A stretch of 64,000 nucleotides of DNA from the NCBI GenBank assembly GCA_965226825.1, contig CBDDED010000002.1:434001-498000 (forward strand). The letters are read 5' to 3'. Within the stretch, counting starts at the first letter, position 1; each line of letters begins with the position of its first letter. The position numbers were made by a program, and so were the translations under genes. Below are positions 59,423-64,000 of this stretch, piece after piece. Origin of the DNA: Io17-Chloro-G2 sp965226825 (GTDB taxonomy: Bacteria; Chloroflexota; Dehalococcoidia; Lucifugimonadales; UBA3495). Below the pieces are notes generated by a model, which did not search any database, was not told where the DNA came from, and worked only from the letters and a program-made list of their open reading frames with translations.

Positions 59423-59588
59423 GTCATTCTCGCCGCAGCGGGAATCCAGAGCCCTGACTATGCGCCGACACGGTCATGGCAGCAAATATTCGGCGGGTGG
59501 ACGGCGGCATCGCACCCAGCACGTCTCCCTCAGCACAACCTTCATTACACACAACAAGGGCTCTGGATTCCCGTTGCGACGTGAATGA
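59423..59588. repeat. Inverted-repeat element, copy 10
   Basis: Left GTCATTCTCGCCGCAGCG..., right ...CCGTTGCGACGTGAATGAC, about 166 bp, with internal GCGCCGACACGGTCATGGCA and CGGCGGGTGGAC. It fills the gap between the ureohydrolase and the ABC ATPase gene. Confidence 0.87.
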
Positions 59589-59669
59589 CGGGGTGGGGCT
59601 CCCGGATTCTCACTGCGGCTCGAATAACGGCTAACAATGAAAAGGCCCTGCTTCCCAGTTTGTTAAAGT

Positions 59670-60440
59670 TTAGGCTTCTACCAACTCGGTGAGGAGCAGC
59701 GACTGCACCTCGTCGCGGAGGTCAAGAAACATTGAGTCGCGCCGTATCGAGCGGTCCCGTTCCGACCCTAAACCCACCGACACCTCCCGCTTCACGCGAC
59801 CTGGGTTGGACGAGAATGCATAGATGCGTTGGGAGAGGTAGATGGCCTCTTCGACATCATGGGTCACCAGGAGAATCGTCTTGTGGGTCTCCTCCCAAAT
59901 ATGCAGCAGGAAGTCCTGCATGACGAACCTGGTTTGGGCATCTAACGCCCCGAACGGTTCGTCGAGTAGCAAAACTTCGGGGTCGGTGGCCAGGGACCTT
60001 GCGATCGCGGTTCGCTGCCGCATTCCGCCGGAGAGCTGGCTCGGCAGGGCGCCGGCGAATTTGGTCAGGTTCATCACGTCAAGGTAGTAGCCCACGCGGT
60101 CTTCAACCTGGACCTTGCTCATCCCGCCCATCTCCAGACCAAAGGCGACATTGTCGTGAACATTACGCCAGGGGAAGAGGGAATAGGACTGAAAGACAAA
60201 GCCCCGGTCTGGCCCCGGTCCGTCGATCGTCTCACCGTCCAAGAGGACCTGACCGGCGGTGGGCTCTGTGAAACCGGCGATGATCTCCAGCAGGGTTGAT
60301 TTGCCGCAACCCGAAGCTCCGACGATTGTCACGAGTTCGCCCTCGCCGACGGTGAGGTCGACGTCGCTGAGGGCCACGGTAGCGCCGCCCTTGCTGGGGA
60401 ATTCCTTGGTGAGACCGTCAATTTCCAGTTTAGCGTTCAT
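59670..60440 (-). CDS. ABC transporter ATP-binding protein, nitrate/sulfonate/taurine (NitT/TauT) type
   Basis: 256 residues, ATG 60440 with AGGAGGAACCC. Walker A GASGCGKSTLL, Q-loop FVFQSYSLFPWRNV, signature LSGGMRQRTAIARSLATDPEVLLLDEPFGALD with Walker B, and H-loop LLVTHDVEEA are complete. PWRNVHDNVAFGLE is typical of SsuB/TauB-like proteins. It is the last gene of a three-gene import operon. Confidence 0.95.
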   Translation of the reverse strand: MNAKLEIDGLTKEFPSKGGATVALSDVDLTVGEGELVTIVGASGCGKSTLLEIIAGFTEPTAGQVLLDGETIDGPGPDRGFVFQSYSLFPWRNVHDNVAFGLEMGGMSKVQVEDRVGYYLDVMNLTKFAGALPSQLSGGMRQRTAIARSLATDPEVLLLDEPFGALDAQTRFVMQDFLLHIWEETHKTILLVTHDVEEAIYLSQRIYAFSSNPGRVKREVSVGLGSERDRSIRRDSMFLDLRDEVQSLLLTELVEA

Positions 60441-60450
60441 GGGTTCCTCC

Positions 60451-60488
60451 TAGTCTGGCGACCACTGGCTAGTCCGGCGACCACTGGG
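60451..60488. repeat. 19-bp tandem duplication of the permease 3' end
   Basis: TAGTCTGGCGACCACTGGC (60451-60469) and TAGTCCGGCGACCACTGGG (60470-60488) are adjacent. The right copy encodes the final QWSPD codons of the permease; the left copy lies beyond its stop. Confidence 0.93.
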
Positions 60489-61311
60489 CCAGGCGCTTGC
60501 GTGCTTGGCGGAAGGCCAGGTCGGTTGTGACGCCGATGAGTCCGATAACGATCAAGTAAACGAAAATGCTGTCTATCTGCAGGAACTTCTGGGCGCGCAC
60601 GATCCTGAATCCCAGGCCTTCATTAGCCGCAAGCAACTCAGCCACGACGATGAGGTTCCAGGCCGCCGCGAGATTGACTCGCATCGAGTCGACCATGCCA
60701 GGAACTGAGTAGGGAAAGATCACCTTGCGAAAGACCGAGAATGTCCCTGCCCCCAGCGTGTACGAGACCTTGACCAACTCTTGGGGAACCGTCCAGACGA
60801 CGTTGGCTGTCATGAGAGTGTTGAAGAAGACGGTCCCGATAAAGATCAGAGCGACTTTGGGAGCCTCATCGAGGCCAAGCCAGATCAGCAGCAAAGGCAC
60901 GAAAGCCGTCGCCGGCATGTATCGAATGACGCTGATCATTGGCTCGAACAGGGCTTGGATCGACCTGAAGCTGCCCATTGCCGAGCCGAGAGGGACTGAA
61001 ACCAGTATGGCGAGGCCGAAACCAAGGGCGACCCGCTGCATGCTGGCTCCGGCCGCGGACAACACATCGCCGTTGGTGAACAGCCGCCAACCGGTCTCGA
61101 ACACCGCCAGAGGAGACGGTAGAAAGATCGGGTTCACGACCTGCATCGCATAGAGCAATGACCATATTGCGAGGGGCGCGGCCAGCGACACGCCTATGAG
61201 CGGCCACCGCAACGAGCCTGGAATCTCACTCCTGAGTCGCCAGAAGGTAGGAGGACGATGTCCCCGGCCGCTGGTTGCCCGACGAGGCGAGGCGCCTTGC
61301 CTTACTGCCAT
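60469..61311 (-). CDS. ABC transporter permease, NitT/TauT type
   Basis: 280 residues from ATG 61311 (MAVRQGASPRRATSGRG). The start overlaps the substrate-binding gene by 86 bases and may lie further downstream. Six helices are expected: WPLIGVSLAAPLAIWSLLYAM, VALGFGLAILVSVPLG, FVPLLLIWLGLDEAPKVALIFIGTVFFNTL and others. The EAA loop reads AAAWNLIVVAELLAANEGLGF with conserved Gly. Confidence 0.93.
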   Translation of the reverse strand: MAVRQGASPRRATSGRGHRPPTFWRLRSEIPGSLRWPLIGVSLAAPLAIWSLLYAMQVVNPIFLPSPLAVFETGWRLFTNGDVLSAAGASMQRVALGFGLAILVSVPLGSAMGSFRSIQALFEPMISVIRYMPATAFVPLLLIWLGLDEAPKVALIFIGTVFFNTLMTANVVWTVPQELVKVSYTLGAGTFSVFRKVIFPYSVPGMVDSMRVNLAAAWNLIVVAELLAANEGLGFRIVRAQKFLQIDSIFVYLIVIGLIGVTTDLAFRQARKRLAQWSPD

Positions 61312-62464
61312 CGCTTTGGGCCCCATCGCTCTGGGCAATCCCAGCTTCCAACTTATGTACATATGCGGCGATCCTGAGCCCCAGTGACTTACGGGCCGCG
61401 GCGTCGATGAACGTCGTGTCGAAGGCGCCGGCCAACTCAGGCCTGGTTTCAACAAACTCCGAGGCAACCAGGAAGTCAGCGATCTCTTGGGCGGCGAAGT
61501 ACAAACTGCCGTAGTCAGAGCCTTCGGAGAAGGTCGCCAGATTGTCATCGATCGAAAACAGCGTCGTGCCGGCGTCGTACTCGCCGTACTCTTCAGGTGT
61601 AACTCCGGCTCGCTCCGCCCGGATCGCTATCGTCTCCTCCGGGTTCGCCGCCATATAGGCGATCGTGAGGAACCAAGCGTCGACCAGCTTTTGCACCCCT
61701 TCGGGATACTCGTCTATAAGTTCCTGCGACACGACCAGATGGTCCGGGATAGACCCGGGGAAATCCGCTGACGTGAAGAGGACATGTGAACCTTCCCGCT
61801 TCAGGGCCTGGGTGGTAAACGGTGCGAACACGCCTACCGCATCAAGTTGCCCGGCAGCGAAAGCCGCCGCCGCCGCGCCGGTTTCGAGAGGAACGATTTC
61901 AACGTCAGATTCGGTCATCCCAACCGAATCAAGCCCGAGAAGAAGGAGAAAGTGATCGACGACTCCGACCTCGACGCCGATGCGCTTACCGGCAAGTTCC
62001 TCAATGCTCTGGATTGATTCATCGACGATGATCTGGTCGTTGCCGGTGGAGTTGTCGTTTGCGAGGACGATCACCTGCGGGTCGCCGACGGCGATCGAAG
62101 CCAGCGTGTCGTTCAACGTCTGGGAGTTAGCGTCGAGTTGACCTGCAGCAAACGCGTTGATCGAGTCGAGATAGCCTTCGAACCAGATTAGGTCCACGTC
62201 AACCCCCGCCTCTTCAAAGAGCCCGGCCTCCTCAGTGACCTGCCATGGGAACCAACCAGGCCATGCGCTAAACCCGAGCTTGACGGTCCTGGCCTCCGGC
62301 GCTTCGGTCGGCGCTGTGGTTTCCTCAGCTGCTTGGACCGGCGTTGCTGCCGGTGCATTACTCGCCGGCGCGGGTGTCGGGCTGCTGGAGCACGCTATGG
62401 CTAAACTTAGCAGTGCGCCTGCTATAGCAAGAACGATCATCTGCGGGAGCATTCGGCTCTTCAA
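61226..62464 (-). CDS. ABC transporter substrate-binding lipoprotein, NitT/TauT (NMT1-like) type
   Basis: 412 residues. TTG 62464 has AGGAGG nine bases upstream. The lipobox is LSLAIACSSS, followed by a Pro/Ala/Thr linker. The binding fold shows VKLGFSAWPGWFPWQVTEEAGLFEEAGVDVDLIWFEGY, NALAAGQLDANSQTLNDTLA-like sequence, and AGKRIGVEVGVVDHFLLL. About 30 C-terminal residues beyond the fold (SKARRLASSGNQRPGTSSS) overlap the permease. Ligand unknown (amine, sulfonate or a thiamine precursor). An IS701-family element is inserted directly upstream. Confidence 0.94.
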   Translation of the reverse strand: MKSRMLPQMIVLAIAGALLSLAIACSSSPTPAPASNAPAATPVQAAEETTAPTEAPEARTVKLGFSAWPGWFPWQVTEEAGLFEEAGVDVDLIWFEGYLDSINAFAAGQLDANSQTLNDTLASIAVGDPQVIVLANDNSTGNDQIIVDESIQSIEELAGKRIGVEVGVVDHFLLLLGLDSVGMTESDVEIVPLETGAAAAAFAAGQLDAVGVFAPFTTQALKREGSHVLFTSADFPGSIPDHLVVSQELIDEYPEGVQKLVDAWFLTIAYMAANPEETIAIRAERAGVTPEEYGEYDAGTTLFSIDDNLATFSEGSDYGSLYFAAQEIADFLVASEFVETRPELAGAFDTTFIDAAARKSLGLRIAAYVHKLEAGIAQSDGAQSDGSKARRLASSGNQRPGTSSSYLLATQE

Positions 62465-62477
62465 GGTTGAAATCCTC

Positions 62478-63943
62478 CTAGTATTACAACGTCAGTTCAG
62501 GGAGGGATGTGGGGTGATGCCCGCATGGCGGCGCGGCGCTTGGCATGGGAGCGTTTGGCCCGTTCGTTACTGTCCTGCGTATCCTCAAGCCACCGCAGCA
62601 ACTCGGTTGGCCCGAACCGTTCCCGGGGCAGCATTTCCCGCACCACCCGGTAGACCTGCGGCCTCGTGATCCGGGGCATCTTTTTCCCCCCAAGCCTGTT
62701 GCAGGCTCAGCAGAAAAGCTCCGCCCAGCAGGCACAGGGCCACGTGGTGATGCCAGCCAGCCCAGGTGCGGGTCTCGTACTCGTCCAGGCCTACGTCGCT
62801 TTTCTCCGTCTCAAACTCCGTTTCTATACGCCAACGGGAGCCTCCCACGTATGCCAGGGTCTCCAACGGGGTATCCTCCGGAGCATTGGACAGGTAGTAG
62901 CGGGGTTCGCTGCCGTCCCGGTTCCGGCGGTAGACGGCCCAGTGGATTTCGCCGGGCTTGCGCCTGCTGGTCGGTCGCACCCTCTGGGCGCTGAAAAGGT
63001 AGCTGCGTGGCCCCTGGCTTCCCTCGGCCACCGTAATCTCACGCCAGGCCTCCTCCGGCAACTCGTCGCTGCGCTGCTCCATGGTCCGGCGCTGACCGTC
63101 TCGCAGCCTGGGTTTGCGGGGACGCCCGAATCCCTGATACTCCGCACTGGTCCAGGCAGGCTCCGGCGGCCACACCGTAAAGCCGGACGGAACGTCCAGC
63201 ACGTACCACATCCCCAAGGCCGCCAGGCCCTCCCGGAAGGACGGCGACATCCCAAAGGCGTCGTCCGCCGCGACCCATCCAGCCTTCAGGTGGCCCCGCT
63301 CCTGTGCCCGCCCCACCATCTCCAAGGCCAACTCCGTCTTGGACCGGTAGCCCTGCCTATCCTCCGGCACACCCGCCGCCTCACACCGGTCTTTGTCCGA
63401 GGTCCAACTCTCGGGCAGATACAGCCCCTTGTCCACCAATGCCCGTCCCAACGGGCTGACATAGGCCAGGAACATCCCCGCCTGGCAGTTGGCCACCTTC
63501 CCCAGCCTCCCGCAGTACTGCCGGGCCACTCCCACCGACTTCCTCCCCTGCTTGGGAAAGTCGCTGCCGTCCAGCACCCACACCCCTTCCGGTTGCTCCA
63601 GCCGGGTTCCCAGGTACTCCTGCAGCCGTCCTATAATCACCTCATCGTCCCAGGGAGAATCGGTGAGAAACCGCTGCATCCCTCGGGCTGACCCCGGAAC
63701 CGTCTCCGACAGGTTCTCAGCGTTGCGCCGCTCCCCAGACTGTACCAGCAGGGCCTGGAGATAATGACCGCTGTGCTCCCGCGTCTCCCGGCGGCCAAAC
63801 AGCGGCGCGAAGTAAGCGTGAAAATCCCGAAATGACCCGTACACCTGCTCGAAAGCTGCCGCATCCACATCCCCACCTCACCTGCCTATTCCCTCTCCAG
63901 CTACACAGTTATCCTATCAAACTAACTGACGTTGTAATACTAG
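62478..63943 (-). mobile_element. IS701-family insertion sequence with CTAG target duplication
   Basis: A perfect 20-bp inverted pair CTAGTATTACAACGTCAGTT and its complement bounds the element. CTAG at both ends is probably the 4-bp target duplication, leaving 62482-63939 as the element proper. It lies 14 bases upstream of the substrate-binding protein start, immediately before its ribosome site. The small elements at 33318 and 33641 share its ends. Confidence 0.92.
62585..63868 (-). CDS. IS701-family transposase
   Basis: 427 residues from GTG 63868. Typical blocks are YFAPLFGRRETREHSGHYLQALL, NAENLSETVPGSARGMQRFLTDSPWD, GVWVLDGSDFPKQGRKSVGVARQYCGRLGKVANCQAGMFLAY with the first Asp, KAGWVAADDAFGMSPSFREGL with the second Asp, and RWRIETEFETEKSDVGLDEYETR with the Glu. 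It appears intact and possibly active. Confidence 0.93.
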   Translation of the reverse strand: MDAAAFEQVYGSFRDFHAYFAPLFGRRETREHSGHYLQALLVQSGERRNAENLSETVPGSARGMQRFLTDSPWDDEVIIGRLQEYLGTRLEQPEGVWVLDGSDFPKQGRKSVGVARQYCGRLGKVANCQAGMFLAYVSPLGRALVDKGLYLPESWTSDKDRCEAAGVPEDRQGYRSKTELALEMVGRAQERGHLKAGWVAADDAFGMSPSFREGLAALGMWYVLDVPSGFTVWPPEPAWTSAEYQGFGRPRKPRLRDGQRRTMEQRSDELPEEAWREITVAEGSQGPRSYLFSAQRVRPTSRRKPGEIHWAVYRRNRDGSEPRYYLSNAPEDTPLETLAYVGGSRWRIETEFETEKSDVGLDEYETRTWAGWHHHVALCLLGGAFLLSLQQAWGEKDAPDHEAAGLPGGAGNAAPGTVRANRVAAVA

Positions 63944-64000
63944 AAGTCTGGCCGGAAAGTGGCGGTGGCCGGGTAAGCGGCTATACTCGGGGTCAACAAG

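Noticed and set aside
1..64000. tRNA, rRNA or CRISPR arrays
   Set aside because: I found no cloverleaf with the standard T-arm, no rRNA-like sequence, and no regularly spaced direct repeats with unique spacers. The many CTGGATTCCCG motifs are dispersed inverted elements, not an array.

Overview
The window looks like one chromosomal contig of an uncultivated GC-rich bacterium. I favour a marine Chloroflexota (Dehalococcoidia/SAR202-like). The basis is the mix of catabolic and salvage families: a luciferase-like flavin enzyme, penicillin acylase, MmgE/PrpD, SMP-30, enoyl-CoA hydratase and a ureohydrolase. A late-step B12 operon, small two-helix proteins and a very high load of short interspersed inverted repeats fit too. 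The assignment is inference, since there is no rRNA. I saw no tRNA, rRNA or CRISPR array. Intergenic space is unusually rich in repeats, and several genes are broken by single-base shifts or insertions.

Layout. 0-8.4 kb: the 3' end of a ComEC-like gene; a large lipoprotein gene split by two IS5-family elements stacked in one TAA target; rph; an HtrA-type protease; a repeat mosaic. 8.4-12 kb: a fused M16 protease and an FMN-binding protein. 12-20.2 kb: a leftward cobalamin operon (threonine-phosphate decarboxylase, cbiB, cobS, cobT, cobO, cbiA, a ChuX-like protein, a ferredoxin-like protein) behind a cobalamin riboswitch with its own terminator. 20-24.5 kb: a VOC protein, a small membrane protein, a decayed luciferase-like gene and an IS1380-type element. 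24.7-27.5 kb: an A+T-richer two-gene module, a 63-aa protein plus an ABC/SMC-type ATPase with zinc motifs, resembling conflict or defence ABC systems. 27.7-37 kb: a DUF1501 remnant, a frameshifted MBL hydrolase, a penicillin acylase, two small IS701-related elements, and a pncC-tlyA-echA-SMP30 operon.

37.4-40.4 kb: an isolated capsid, prohead-protease and XhlA-like cassette without portal or terminase. 40.6-48.8 kb: an A-type Fe-S carrier with a Cys/Gly tail, gamma-glutamyltransferase, a LON-domain protein, a cobalamin-binding protein with an in-frame UGA at a conserved Cys, a CPA2 antiporter, OsmC and RidA. 49-57.6 kb: vapBC, queF-yhhQ, MmgE/PrpD, an AAA ATPase/DUF4276 pair, a DUF1156 methylase remnant, a primase-tail-like protein and an alcohol dehydrogenase. 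58-64 kb: a frameshifted ureohydrolase, a NitT/TauT-type ABC transporter and an IS701-family element.

Themes. B12 appears twice, in the riboswitch-controlled operon and in the UGA-containing cobalamin-binding protein. Three candidate defence or conflict modules and one methylase remnant lie within about 30 kb. At least ten 150-200 bp elements with about 25-35 bp terminal inverted repeats fill the gaps between genes. Three genes carry tandem duplications of their own 3' ends. The most notable single observation is the UGA in a CxxU context followed by a SECIS-like hairpin, at 45041-45075.
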